Shown one piece after another: positions 36,011-46,362 of a stretch of DNA of 64,000 bases. Both the position numbers and the translations under genes were made by a program. Below the pieces are notes generated by a model, which had not been told where the DNA came from, did no database searches, and was given only the letters and a program-made list of their open reading frames with translations. The DNA comes from Enterococcus saccharolyticus subsp. saccharolyticus (GTDB lineage: Bacteria; Bacillota; Bacilli; Lactobacillales; Enterococcaceae). The DNA is taken from NCBI RefSeq assembly GCF_029023825.1, contig NZ_CP118957.1, positions 2,379,794 to 2,443,793 on the forward strand, written 5' to 3'. Within the stretch, counting starts at the first letter, position 1. Every line of letters starts with the position of its first letter.

Positions 36011-37360
36011 ATGGGAATCCGAAGTTATTTTGCTGCATTTGTCGGCAAGACCTCACAATGGATACTAAAGAATTTTTTTAAGGGAGGATCAAGTCTTCCT
36101 GGAAAACTAGCATTATCAATTGATCCGCACATTCTAGATTACCTAGCAAAAGACTATCAAGTTGTAGTGGTTACTGGAACAAACGGCAAAACATTAACGA
36201 CTGCCTTAACTGTGAATATTTTGCGTCAAGAATTTGATAATGTGTTGACAAATCCAACTGGTGCAAATATGGTGCAAGGAATTGTCTCTACTTTTCTTTC
36301 TGCGAAAAAAACAAGTGGGAAAAAATTTGCTGTCCTTGAAATTGATGAAGCCAGTCTAAGTAAAGTTACAGAGTACATCAAACCAGAATTATTTGTTTTT
36401 ACAAATATTTTCCGCGATCAAATGGATCGTTATGGTGAAATTTATACAACGTATCAACTAATTGTTGATGGTGCAGCTAAATCGCCGAATGCAACCATTT
36501 TAACGAATGGTGATTCACCTATCTTCAATTCAATCGATACAGTGAATCCTCGTAAATATTATGGGTTTGACCATGAAGAAGATCATGAGCAAATGGCGCA
36601 TTACAATACTGATGGAGTGTTGTGTCCAAAATGCCAACATATTTTACACTATAAAATGATTACTTACGCAAATCTTGGCAAATATTACTGTCCAAACTGC
36701 GATTTCCATCGTCCAGAATTAGATTATAAATTGACAGAATTAAAAAATATGACGAATACATCGGCTGAGTTTATCATTGATGGCAATGAGTACAAACTAG
36801 AAGTTGGTGGCATGTACAATATTTACAACGCACTCGCTGCCACAGCAGTTGCCGAATACTATACAGTGAGTCCGGAAAAAATTCGTGCTGGTTTAGGCTA
36901 TGATGAAAAAGTCTTTGGTCGTCAAGAAGTCATTGAAATTGATGGCAAACAATGTACGTTAGTCTTAGTTAAAAATCCCGTGGGACTCAATCAAGTCATT
37001 GATATGATTGGACTATCTCCTTATCAATTTTCATTGGTTTGCTTGTTAAATGCCAACTATGCAGATGGGATTGATGTGAGCTGGATTTGGGATGGTAATC
37101 ATGAGTCATTTGCTGAAATGGACATTCCACAAGTCATTGCAGGTGGCGATCGTCATAAAGATATGGCATTACGCTTAAAAGTCGCTGGCATTGATGAAAA
37201 CAAAATTACCGAAACACAAAATCTTGATGAAGTCATCGATAACATCAAAGATTTACCAACAGAGCATGTCTACATCCTAGCAACCTATACTGCTGTTTTA
37301 CAATTACGTAAGAAGTTAGCAGATAAAGGTTACATGGAAGGAGGAATGTCACGTGGCTAA
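36011..37360 (+). CDS. murT: Lipid II isoglutaminyl synthase, MurT subunit
   Basis: With GatD it amidates the D-Glu of lipid II to D-isoglutamine, needed for cross-linking in Gram-positives. 449 residues: a Mur-ligase ATP loop ([12 protein letters not shown], about 58-69), a four-cysteine zinc ribbon inserted in the central domain (CPKC...CPNC, about 205-230) and the C-terminal DUF1727 domain that contacts GatD. I chose the ATG at 36011, six bases after GGAGG; the earlier in-frame ATG at 35978 lacks a ribosome site. It overlaps gatD by eight bases. Confidence 0.94.
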   Translation: MGIRSYFAAFVGKTSQWILKNFFKGGSSLPGKLALSIDPHILDYLAKDYQVVVVTGTNGKTLTTALTVNILRQEFDNVLTNPTGANMVQGIVSTFLSAKKTSGKKFAVLEIDEASLSKVTEYIKPELFVFTNIFRDQMDRYGEIYTTYQLIVDGAAKSPNATILTNGDSPIFNSIDTVNPRKYYGFDHEEDHEQMAHYNTDGVLCPKCQHILHYKMITYANLGKYYCPNCDFHRPELDYKLTELKNMTNTSAEFIIDGNEYKLEVGGMYNIYNALAATAVAEYYTVSPEKIRAGLGYDEKVFGRQEVIEIDGKQCTLVLVKNPVGLNQVIDMIGLSPYQFSLVCLLNANYADGIDVSWIWDGNHESFAEMDIPQVIAGGDRHKDMALRLKVAGIDENKITETQNLDEVIDNIKDLPTEHVYILATYTAVLQLRKKLADKGYMEGGMSRG

Positions 37361-38015
37361 ACGACAATTACGACTAGCCCATCTTTATGGGAATCTGTTA
37401 AACACTTATGGCGATAATGGCAACATTTTGATGTTAAATTACGTTGCCCAAAAAATGGATATTGCGTTGGAGATTGAAATTGTCAGTATCCACGAGCCTT
37501 TCGATCCAACACGCTATGATTTGATTTTCTTTGGCGGTGGACAAGACTATGAACAAGTTATTGTCTCAAAAGATATCCAATCAAAAAAAGAAAGCTTAAC
37601 TGAATTTATCGAAAATGACGGTGTAATTTTAGCCATTTGTGGTGGTTATCAACTATTAGGGCACTACTACATCGGTGCTGATGGTGAAAAAATCCATGGT
37701 ATTGGCGCATTAGATCACTATACTCTAAGCCAAGACAACAATCGTTTTATCGGGGATGTTAAAATCTACAATGAAGAATTTGACGAAACTTACGAAGGCT
37801 TTGAAAACCATAATGGCCGTACTTTCTTAGGAAAAGGCGAACGACCACTTGGAAAAGTAGTCGAAGGTTTTGGAAACAATGGTGAAGACCAAACAGAAGG
37901 CGCCATTTATCGCAATGTATTCTGTTCATATTTCCATGGTCCAATTTTGGCTCGTAACGAAGTATTAGCAAAGCGTTTAATTGATTTAGCATACAACCGT
38001 AAATATCAAGCATAA
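37353..38015 (+). CDS. gatD: Lipid II isoglutaminyl synthase, GatD glutaminase subunit
   Basis: Glutamine amidotransferase that supplies ammonia to MurT. 220 residues of a CobB/CobQ-like class I amidotransferase: N-terminal [27 protein letters not shown], the nucleophile cysteine in [11 protein letters not shown] (about Cys94) and the histidine in CSYFHGP (about His189). The start is GTG eight bases after AGGAGG, inside the end of murT, so the two subunits are translationally coupled. Two terminators follow. Confidence 0.94.
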   Translation: MAKRQLRLAHLYGNLLNTYGDNGNILMLNYVAQKMDIALEIEIVSIHEPFDPTRYDLIFFGGGQDYEQVIVSKDIQSKKESLTEFIENDGVILAICGGYQLLGHYYIGADGEKIHGIGALDHYTLSQDNNRFIGDVKIYNEEFDETYEGFENHNGRTFLGKGERPLGKVVEGFGNNGEDQTEGAIYRNVFCSYFHGPILARNEVLAKRLIDLAYNRKYQA

Positions 38016-38020
38016 TTTGC

Positions 38021-38050
38021 AAACGAGACTTATAAAGGAGTCTCGTTTCA
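38021..38050 (+). terminator. First terminator after gatD
   Basis: AAACGAGACT-tataaagg-AGTCTCGTTT. Confidence 0.7.
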
Positions 38051-38100
38051 GACTGTAGACAAAGTCCATATTAGGGATGCAATCTACAGTCTTTTCTTTT
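38050..38100 (+). terminator. Second terminator after gatD
   Basis: AGACTGTAGA and TCTACAGTCT enclose a 23-base loop and are followed by TTTCTTTT. Confidence 0.75.
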
Positions 38101-38238
38101 ACATTACTAATTGAAAACGAATACATTTGATATATAAGGAACGCTCTCTTTGATTGCCCCTATGTAAACGAATGGTTTCTAGTGTAAATAGAAAAAATAT
38201 GGGATAGTTAATTCATAAAAAAAGAAGGGGGAATATTA

Positions 38239-38325
38239 ATGCCATCTGTAGCTATGGGAGCTATACTCATTCCTTCTACACTTGCTTTTGCTTAAGAAAC
38301 TTCTATTGACCTGAATTATTCATAG
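38239..38325 (+). pseudogene. Remnant of a secreted-protein gene with nonsense codon
   Basis: A strong ribosome site (AAGGGGG) precedes an ATG opening PSVAMGAILIPSTLAFA, the hydrophobic and cleavage parts of a signal peptide, and then TAA. Reading on in frame gives ETSIDLNYS and a second stop, so a CAA-to-TAA change would restore AFAQETS, a normal signal-peptidase site. The rest of the gene is gone and the IS1380-like element begins about 80 bases further. The original protein cannot be named. Confidence 0.5.
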
Positions 38326-38399
38326 ATTTTCAGAAAACACCTTGAAACGTTAGTCTGCCAATATATTTTGTCTTTCCAGTTTACACCCAAAAGGTGTGA

Positions 38400-39825
38400 A
38401 AAAAGAACCCCTTTCTGTTATGGTTAATGTACCACCAACAACCATAGAAAGGAGTTTTCTCAATGGCAACTTTACACGAAAACACTCTAAAATTCAATGC
38501 AAAAATGACCGTTACAATACTGGAGGTAATCTTTCCACCGATGCAGGCTTAGTTCTGGTGAAGGAATTCCTCCACTCCATCGGCTTTGAACAGCTAATGG
38601 AAGGGACGCTTGATTTTCAGGATGACCGTCTTGCACCTACCCATTTGAATGAATCGATTCTTGAACAACTGATCTTTCAATTAACTGCAGGCTATGATAC
38701 CGATTCCTCTGCCAACATCTTACGTCATGATCCTTTCTTCCAGCAGATGCTTGAAAAAAGTGCATTGGCTTCACAACCCACAATATCGCGTTTCTGGGAT
38801 CGAATCAGTGAAAGCCCTAATGCGCTTATGCAACTCCAAGCCCTCAACCAAGCGATGCTGGATAAGGTACGCATACAACGCAATACAACAGAAATGGTGT
38901 TGGATTTGGATTCAACCTATTGTGACACCTACGGCGACCAAGAGGAAACGGCCTTCAACACCCATTACCAAACAACCGGTTATCATCCTCTCGTGGCATT
39001 CGACGGGCTCACCAAGGACTTTCTCAAGGCGGAACTGCGTTCCGGAAATACATACTGCTCAACCGGAGTAGCCAATTTTTTGAATCCCCTTCTTGAGCAC
39101 TATAATCAGACGGTTCCGATTAGCGCAATCCTTGTTCGCGCTGATAGTGGCTTTGCAGCGCCGGAACTGTATGACCTCTGTGAAGAAAAAGAGCATCAGT
39201 ACGTCATTCGACTCAAGCGAAATCGCCGCTTATTCAAAATGGCAGAGGAGTTTGTTCAAGTTGGGGATGAGACCGAATGGAGTAAGCGGGAAGAACATTT
39301 CTACTCGATCCGCTATCAAGCCGGCACTTGGAAGCATGACCGTAGGGTTTGTATTCGTTCCGTCAGGGAAGCGGATGAGCTGGTTTTCAATCACGAATTC
39401 ATCATCACCAATCTATCCGATGCTACCTCGGCTGAACGCGTCTACCAAACGTATTGGAAGAGAGGTACGATGGAGAACTTCATCAAGGAAGCGAAAAATG
39501 GTTTTTTCTTCGACAAGACCGACAGTTCTCATTTCTTGGAGAATGCCGTTCGCATGATGGTCAGCGTGCTTTCCTACAATATCAACAATTTTATGCGTAC
39601 GCTAACGTTCCCCGAAAAGGCCAAAGGTCTGCAGATACAGAGTATCCGTCTTCGGTTTTTCAAGATTGCAGGGAAACTGATTCACACCGGGAGACGGATG
39701 ATACTGAAACTCAGCACCCATCATGTGTACCAAGAAGAATTTTTTCACATTCTGCGAGAAATTCAATCCTTGTCCTGGTGAATTCCCCTATTTAAAAAAA
39801 TCTCGTTCGGACAAAGGGGTTACTC
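38400..39825 (+). mobile_element. IS1380-family insertion sequence
   Basis: One DDE transposase gene with short flanks. AACCCCTTT at 38406-38414 and its inverse AAAGGGGTT at 39813-39821 are the best terminal inverted repeat I can see; the exact ends and target duplication are not resolved. It marks the left side of the accessory island. Confidence 0.65.
38463..39781 (+). pseudogene. IS1380-family transposase, probably frameshifted near its start
   Basis: DDE transposase of the IS1380 family. The catalytic core is intact: VLDLDSTYCDTYGDQ, LVAFDGLTKDFLKAELRSGN, SAILVRADSGFAAPELYD and TMENFIKEAKNGFFFDKTDSSHF. The natural start is the ATG at 38463, eight bases after AAAGGAG, reading MATLHENTLKFNAKMTV as in relatives. 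That frame departs from the one reading TGGNLSTDAGLVLVKEF at about 38512-38520, so one base is missing. A long open frame from 38396 lacks a ribosome site and does not give the usual N-terminus. The element is probably inactive unless frameshifting occurs. Confidence 0.72.
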
Positions 39826-40399
<574 letters not shown>

Positions 40400-40505
40400 A
40401 CCTCTCCCCTATCCATGTTCATTAATGATTGTTTGTGTTACTTTACGTATTTTCGGAAACCGCATCCAAACGATTAAAAAGCAATTAATTGCATTAAAAA
40501 ACATA

Positions 40506-40555
40506 TTTTTGTTCGAACCCCACTACTTTGTTGAATTTTTGTTTATTTTTGTTCG
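40506..40555 (+). promoter_or_regulatory. Operator-like TTTTTGTTYG repeats before the LacR-like gene
   Basis: TTTTTGTTCG at 40506 and 40546 and TTTTTGTTTA at 40536, ending 7 bases before the -35. The same repeat is found beside the lac promoter at 46151. DeoR-family regulators often bind repeats of this kind. Confidence 0.5.
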
Positions 40556-40562
40556 TTTTAAG

Positions 40563-40591
40563 TTGACCAAACTGTGAAATTGTGCTAAATT
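40563..40591 (+). promoter_or_regulatory. Promoter of the LacR-like/HAD operon
   Basis: TTGACC, 17-base spacer, TAAATT, about 28 bases before the start. Confidence 0.55.
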
Positions 40592-40618
40592 ATGGATAAT
40601 ATAAAGAGGTGAATGAAA

Positions 40619-41398
40619 ATGTTAAAAAAAGAACGCCTGTTGATACTCACTGAAATCGTCAACCAGGAAGGCATCATCACCGTAGCCGATATCGTCAAGC
40701 AACTGAATGTTTCCGACATGACCGTGCGCAGGGATCTGGACGAACTCGATAAGGCCGGAAAAATCCTGCGCATCCACGGCGGAGCACAAAGCATCAGCTA
40801 CGCATTGGACCAGGAGCTTTCGCATACGGAAAAACAAGAAGTCCAAAAAGAAGAAAAGAAAGCGATTGCCAAGTTGGCGGCAAGCTACGTCGAGGATGGG
40901 GACACCATTTTCCTCGGGCCGGGAACGACGATCGAAATACTGGCTAGCTATCTCGGCGGCAAAAAAATCCGCATCATCACAAACAGCTATCCGGTTTTCG
41001 AAAATCTGCGCCAATACGACACCGCGGATATCATTATGATTGGCGGCGATTACCGGAAAAATACAGGTGCTTTCTTCGGCCCGATCGCGAACGACAACCT
41101 GAAAAAGTTGAAGTTTTCCAAATGCTTCATCAGCGCCAACGGCATCCACAATGAAGCGATCTCTACCTATAGCATGGCGGAAGGCGAAACCCAGAACATC
41201 GCCCTGAACAACTCCCGCACAAAATACTTGCTTGCGGACAACAAGAAATTCAACCGGGACGATTTCTACAATTTCTACAACCTGCACGACATCGATCACT
41301 TGGTCACCGATGACCATATCAGCGCGGATTTGGTCACGCATTACTCGCAGTACGTCACCCTTACCCAAGCCCAAACAGAAGAAGGAGCTAACTTATGA
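40619..41398 (+). CDS. DeoR-family regulator (LacR-like)
   Basis: Transcriptional repressor of about 259 residues with the DeoR helix-turn-helix (IVKQLNVSDMTVRRDLDELD, about 25-44), the hinge RIHGGA and a sugar-phosphate isomerase-like sensor domain with FLGPGTTIEILA. The overall pattern resembles lactose-repressor LacR, whose inducer is tagatose-6-phosphate. The ATG at 40619 is about nine bases after AGGTG; an ATG two codons earlier is too close. GC content is visibly higher than in neighbouring genes, a sign of acquisition. It overlaps the HAD gene by four bases. The regulated genes are inferred to be lacFEG. Confidence 0.85.
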   Translation: MLKKERLLILTEIVNQEGIITVADIVKQLNVSDMTVRRDLDELDKAGKILRIHGGAQSISYALDQELSHTEKQEVQKEEKKAIAKLAASYVEDGDTIFLGPGTTIEILASYLGGKKIRIITNSYPVFENLRQYDTADIIMIGGDYRKNTGAFFGPIANDNLKKLKFSKCFISANGIHNEAISTYSMAEGETQNIALNNSRTKYLLADNKKFNRDDFYNFYNLHDIDHLVTDDHISADLVTHYSQYVTLTQAQTEEGANL

Positions 41399-42087
41399 AA
41401 CTGAACGGCATCATTTTTGACTTCAACGGTACAATGTTCCAGGATTCGCATCTGCACGAACAGGCCTGGATCGACATGATCCAAAAGTACAGTCCAGGCA
41501 ACGGGCTTACAGAAACAGAGATTCTGACAAACGTACACGGCCGCACGAACGACAAAATCCTGCGTCATTTTGTTTCCTCTGAACTGACGGACGAGGAAGT
41601 GCAGAAACTTTCTTTGGAGAAGGAAGAACATTACCGCAAACTCTGCCTGAACAAACCGGAACAACTCGTGTTGACGGACGGCTTGATCGAAGTGCTGGAC
41701 GATCTGAAGGAGCGCAAGTTGCCGCTGACGATTGCCACCGCGACCATCAAAGAAAATGTCGACTTCTATTTCGACACCTTCGCGCTTGATCGTTGGTTCG
41801 ATCCGGACAAAGTCGTCTTCGATGACGGTTCCTTCCCCGGAAAACCGGAGCCGGATATTTTCCTGCATGCCGCCAGAAAACTCGGGGTCCCCCCCGAAGA
41901 ATGTCTGGTCATCGAGGACGCCTATTCCGGACTCCGCGCGGCCAACACCGCGAACATCGGTATGATCATCGCAATCGACCCGTTCTTCAAGAACCGGGAA
42001 ACCTTCCAGAAGGAAAATCTCTGCAAGGATGGCGTCATCACAGACTTCCATGGCTTCACGCAACGCCTTTTCGCGGAGCAAGCCTAA
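41395..42087 (+). CDS. HAD-superfamily sugar phosphatase/phosphomutase-like protein
   Basis: 230-residue HAD hydrolase of the beta-phosphoglucomutase-like class: helical cap after motif I, TIATAT (motif II), GKPEPDIFLHAARKLG (motif III lysine) and CLVIEDAYSGLRAANTANIG (motif IV). Motif I is FDFNGTM, so the usual second aspartate (DxD) is asparagine, as in one HAD subgroup; catalytic activity may be altered. It starts in an ATGA overlap with the regulator. Strongly GC-rich codon use sets it apart from the surrounding lac and housekeeping genes. Substrate unknown. Confidence 0.82.
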   Translation: MKLNGIIFDFNGTMFQDSHLHEQAWIDMIQKYSPGNGLTETEILTNVHGRTNDKILRHFVSSELTDEEVQKLSLEKEEHYRKLCLNKPEQLVLTDGLIEVLDDLKERKLPLTIATATIKENVDFYFDTFALDRWFDPDKVVFDDGSFPGKPEPDIFLHAARKLGVPPEECLVIEDAYSGLRAANTANIGMIIAIDPFFKNRETFQKENLCKDGVITDFHGFTQRLFAEQA

Positions 42088-42092
42088 AAATA

Positions 42093-42135
42093 AAGAGAAC
42101 GCACAATCGGCCAACCGATTGTGCGTTCTCTTTTT
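42093..42135 (+). terminator. Terminator after the HAD gene
   Basis: AGAGAACGCACAATCGG-ccaa-CCGATTGTGCGTTCTC then TTTTT. Confidence 0.9.
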
Positions 42136-42177
42136 GTGGAGTTGCGGGGTTGCTCAAGGTTACCGAATCACCGGGAG

Positions 42178-42203
42178 CTGTGCTCCGGTGAAAGACGGCT
42201 TCC
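42178..42203. repeat. GC-rich 26-base repeat, right copy
   Basis: GCTGTGCTCCGGTGAAAGAC then GGCTTC, 24 of 26 identical to 40089-40114. Here it forms part of a hairpin, CACCGGGAGC-tgt-GCTCCGGTG. Confidence 0.6.
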
Positions 42204-42280
42204 GCGATTGAAGCAATATATCGGTCCGCAGCGATTGGCTCGCTGGCGTTTGTAGGTGATCCCATTACCACTGTGAAACC

Positions 42281-42323
42281 AAAATAAAAACTGTGGAACA
42301 TGTGCTATCATCACATTCCACAG
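42281..42323 (-). terminator. Terminator of the lac operon
   Basis: On the minus strand CTGTGGAATGTG...CACATGTTCCACAG followed by TTTTTATTTT, after lacG. Confidence 0.8.
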
Positions 42324-42365
42324 CTGAATAATTTTATACTTTCCTGCTCCATAAGAATAAACCTG

Positions 42366-43784
<1,419 letters not shown>

Positions 43785-45503
43785 CTAGTCTTCAAATTGT
43801 TCCTGAACAAATGCAAGAGCTCCTTGGCCATCACGGGTCAATTTAATGTATTGACCTCCTTGCGTTTTAGCAAGTTTAACGCCCAATCTATCAGTATCCT
43901 GTTTGATATCTTCGTAATTCGAAGCTACTTGAGGTGCCAGGATGACTAAATCATAGTCTTTCATGATATCCATGTGCGCCCCATAGCTACCTGCTGCTGC
44001 TTTTACAGGAGCCCCATATTCAGCCGCAGCTTTATTTAAAGCATTAGCAAGAAGGCCACTTGTTCCACCGCCGGCACAAAGGACAAGAACATTTTTAGCT
44101 TCTATTATTTTATTTTCAAAAACTTTCGGATCATTCTCGTTCGCATCAACACTTGCAAGGACCGCTTTGGCTTTTTTAGTATCAAAGCTGCCTTCAACTT
44201 TTTCTTTCAAACTATCCGTAGATGATACTCCAGCTTTTTCTTCTTCAAGAATTTGTGCATCGTAGACTTTAAAGAATGGGTAGTAAATCACTACGTCCAC
44301 TACAATCAATGTAAGAGCAAGAACAAGTGACATCAGCCCGAATCCTGTTCCGATAACGATCCCTAAAGGACCTGGTGTTGTCCAAGGCAAATTCACGCTA
44401 AAGCTGTTCATCCCAAGAACATCAACGAAGAATTTGAAAATCCAGACGTTGGCAATCGGTGCAAAAATAAAAGGCACAAAAAATACTGGATTTAAAACGA
44501 TAGGTGCTCCAAATAAGATGGGTTCATTAACCCCAAAGAAAGTTGGTACAACTGACGCTCTGCCGATCGCCTTATTCCGTTTTGATTTTGATAACCACAT
44601 GAACATGAATGGAACAACTAGCGTTGCACCGGTACCACCCATTGTAACGACAAACATCTGGGTTCCGGACGTCAGAATCTTATCGGCATGCTGTCCAGCC
44701 TGTAAAAGTTGGAAATTAGTTTCAATATTCGCATACGTAATCGCTGCAATAGCAGGTTCAACGATAGACGGTCCGTGTATACCAACAAACCAGAACAGTG
44801 CATATGCACCAAATATGATTGTAATGCCCAAGTAACCATCAGCCGCTGTGAACAGGGGCTCGAATAACTTAATGATAGACTCAGCCACATTCGTGCCCAT
44901 AATGTTCCTGGTCACTATATCCAAACCATAAAGAACGACTATCACTAAGGTAAAAGGAATGATATCTTTAAATACTTGTGAAATGTTTGGTGGTACTTCT
45001 TCCGGCATCCTGATTGTCACATTATTTTTCACAGTGATATTATAGATGTTCACAGTAATGAACGCTGCAAGAAACGCTGTCAATAGTCCTTTTGTTCCTA
45101 AGAATCCGTTTGCAAATCCACCGCCCTCAACTGCATCCGCAGCAAGGAGTAAGAAACCGGATATGGAAGCCAACATAGTGGAAAGGAAATTAATTTGATT
45201 GGTGTTTTCCAGCTTTCTGTTAAAGGAATCCGTTAAAGATTTTGCTGTTGTGCCGGCAACCAAAACTCCTAAGATCCCCATTGTATATCCGTATGGTTTC
45301 ATAATCAAAGCTTCAGTCGATGCACTCCATGAGAAACCGAAGATATTAGGAACATATGCAATCAATAAGAAAATACTTGAAAACAGAACAACAGGCATCG
45401 CTGAGATAAAGCCATCACGTATTGCGCGTAGATAGATATTACGGGACACTTTCTCAAAGAAAGGTTTAGCTTTTTCAATTTGTGCAATCAATGCATTCAT
45501 CAT
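43785..45503 (-). CDS. lacE: Lactose-specific PTS EIICB component
   Basis: Membrane permease and phosphotransfer protein that imports lactose as lactose-6-phosphate. 572 residues: an N-terminal EIIC domain with about ten membrane helices (start [19 protein letters not shown]) and a C-terminal EIIB domain whose phosphorylated cysteine lies in [18 protein letters not shown] (about Cys475). It begins two bases after lacF and ends 16 bases before lacG. GGGAG precedes a tandem ATG; either is possible as start. Confidence 0.94.
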   Translation of the reverse strand: MMNALIAQIEKAKPFFEKVSRNIYLRAIRDGFISAMPVVLFSSIFLLIAYVPNIFGFSWSASTEALIMKPYGYTMGILGVLVAGTTAKSLTDSFNRKLENTNQINFLSTMLASISGFLLLAADAVEGGGFANGFLGTKGLLTAFLAAFITVNIYNITVKNNVTIRMPEEVPPNISQVFKDIIPFTLVIVVLYGLDIVTRNIMGTNVAESIIKLFEPLFTAADGYLGITIIFGAYALFWFVGIHGPSIVEPAIAAITYANIETNFQLLQAGQHADKILTSGTQMFVVTMGGTGATLVVPFMFMWLSKSKRNKAIGRASVVPTFFGVNEPILFGAPIVLNPVFFVPFIFAPIANVWIFKFFVDVLGMNSFSVNLPWTTPGPLGIVIGTGFGLMSLVLALTLIVVDVVIYYPFFKVYDAQILEEEKAGVSSTDSLKEKVEGSFDTKKAKAVLASVDANENDPKVFENKIIEAKNVLVLCAGGGTSGLLANALNKAAAEYGAPVKAAAGSYGAHMDIMKDYDLVILAPQVASNYEDIKQDTDRLGVKLAKTQGGQYIKLTRDGQGALAFVQEQFED

Positions 45504-45505
45504 AA

Positions 45506-45823
45506 TTAGTTACTCCCTCTTTTATACAATTCAATCATATGTTTCATCAAATCCCTAAGCAGCAATGTTGTCATCAAGTGATCCTGTCCATGCATCATCG
45601 TAACGCTGTACGCAATATCATCACCTGAAGCTTCCATAGTAAGCAAACTTGTCTGAGCTTTATGAGCTTCTTTGATGCTGGTATTTGCTTCTTCACATAA
45701 TGCTTCGGCTTTATCATAATCACCTTTTTCCGCTGCTTTTAAAGCATCCAAAAGGTACGATCGCGCTTCACCTGCATAGGCAACAATTTCAAACCCTAAT
45801 AAAGTAGCTTCTTCCCTGTTCAT
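45506..45823 (-). CDS. lacF: Lactose-specific PTS EIIA component
   Basis: Passes phosphate from HPr to LacE. 105 residues, the usual length, all helical; the phosphorylated histidine lies in [15 protein letters not shown] (about His78-82). [20 protein letters not shown] is the standard LacF N-terminus, and the ATG at 45823 is placed nine bases after TTGGAGG; longer frames run back into the lacD remnant. It is now the first intact gene of the operon. Confidence 0.94.
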   Translation of the reverse strand: MNREEATLLGFEIVAYAGEARSYLLDALKAAEKGDYDKAEALCEEANTSIKEAHKAQTSLLTMEASGDDIAYSVTMMHGQDHLMTTLLLRDLMKHMIELYKRGSN

Positions 45824-45843
45824 TTTCATTTCCTCCAATTTTT

Positions 45844-46018
45844 TCAGATATTTTCTTTCCAAGATGTTGCTGTCGTTCCAAGAACTTTGCTTAGTGTCTC
45901 GATAGTATTAAAGCCCGTCTTACGCTACCATTTACGTGCAGCTTGCTCACCTTCTTGGATTTGTAATGATTGATTTCAATTCCTTACCCGCTAAATCCGT
46001 CCCCAGTACAATAGCCAT
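45844..46018 (-). pseudogene. lacA'-lacD' fusion scar (lacABCD deleted)
   Basis: A good ribosome site (AAGGAG) precedes the ATG at 46018 and the reading MAIVLGTDLAGKELKSI, the N-terminus of galactose-6-phosphate isomerase subunit LacA. After about 17 codons, in another frame, the sequence reads IQEGEQAARKW, a stop codon, then [20 protein letters not shown] and SWKENI with a stop, the C-terminus of tagatose-1,6-bisphosphate aldolase LacD. The rest of lacA, all of lacB and lacC and most of lacD are missing, about 2.5 kb judging from standard operons. The deletion keeps the lac promoter joined to lacFEG. Confidence 0.85.
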
Positions 46019-46119
46019 ATTAATTTCTCCTTACTAAAAATATTTTAATGATCTTACGAAGACAGTCTGGAAAATCACAATTCATTTTCCCGGAAGCGTT
46101 TTTATTTCCTTATGCCCTC

Positions 46120-46148
46120 ATTATAAACAGAACCAAACACAAAATCAA
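46120..46148 (-). promoter_or_regulatory. lac operon promoter
   Basis: TTGATT, 17-base spacer, perfect TATAAT on the minus strand. A cre-like CGGAAGCGTTTTTA lies just downstream (about 46091-46104). Confidence 0.78.
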
Positions 46149-46150
46149 TC

Positions 46151-46212
46151 TTTTTGTTCGTTTTTTTGTTTTATTTTTTTGTTTTTTTAAAATAATTGTT
46201 TTTTTTTGTTTT
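46151..46212. promoter_or_regulatory. Operator-like TTTTTGTT repeats upstream of the lac promoter
   Basis: TTTTTGTTCG at 46151, then TTTTTGTTTT at about 46163, 46176 and 46203, all on the plus strand, starting two bases from the lac -35. The first is identical to repeats before the LacR-like gene. Confidence 0.5.
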
Positions 46213-46362
46213 TTAGTATAGTGAAACAGCTTTTTTATTGTGTCTTATTATTTTGGGTCAGTTCAGAAAAACTGTTCATTTCATGCGCTTTTTTAGTTAA
46301 AATAAAAGAAGCACAGATTGCACCCTGTGCTTCAAACATTTAATCCTGAAAGGACTAAAAAT

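Noticed and set aside
40622-41374. 250-codon open frame antisense to the DeoR-like gene
   Set aside because: It arises from the GC-rich composition and mirrors the codon structure of the sense gene; no ribosome site and no recognisable protein.
41341-42114. 257-codon open frame antisense to the HAD gene
   Set aside because: Same cause; the sense frame has clear HAD motifs and an ATGA coupling.
46141-46212. CRISPR-like short repeats in the T-rich lac upstream region
   Set aside because: Decamer repeats are irregularly spaced without unique spacers and no cas genes are present; operator-like repeats fit better.
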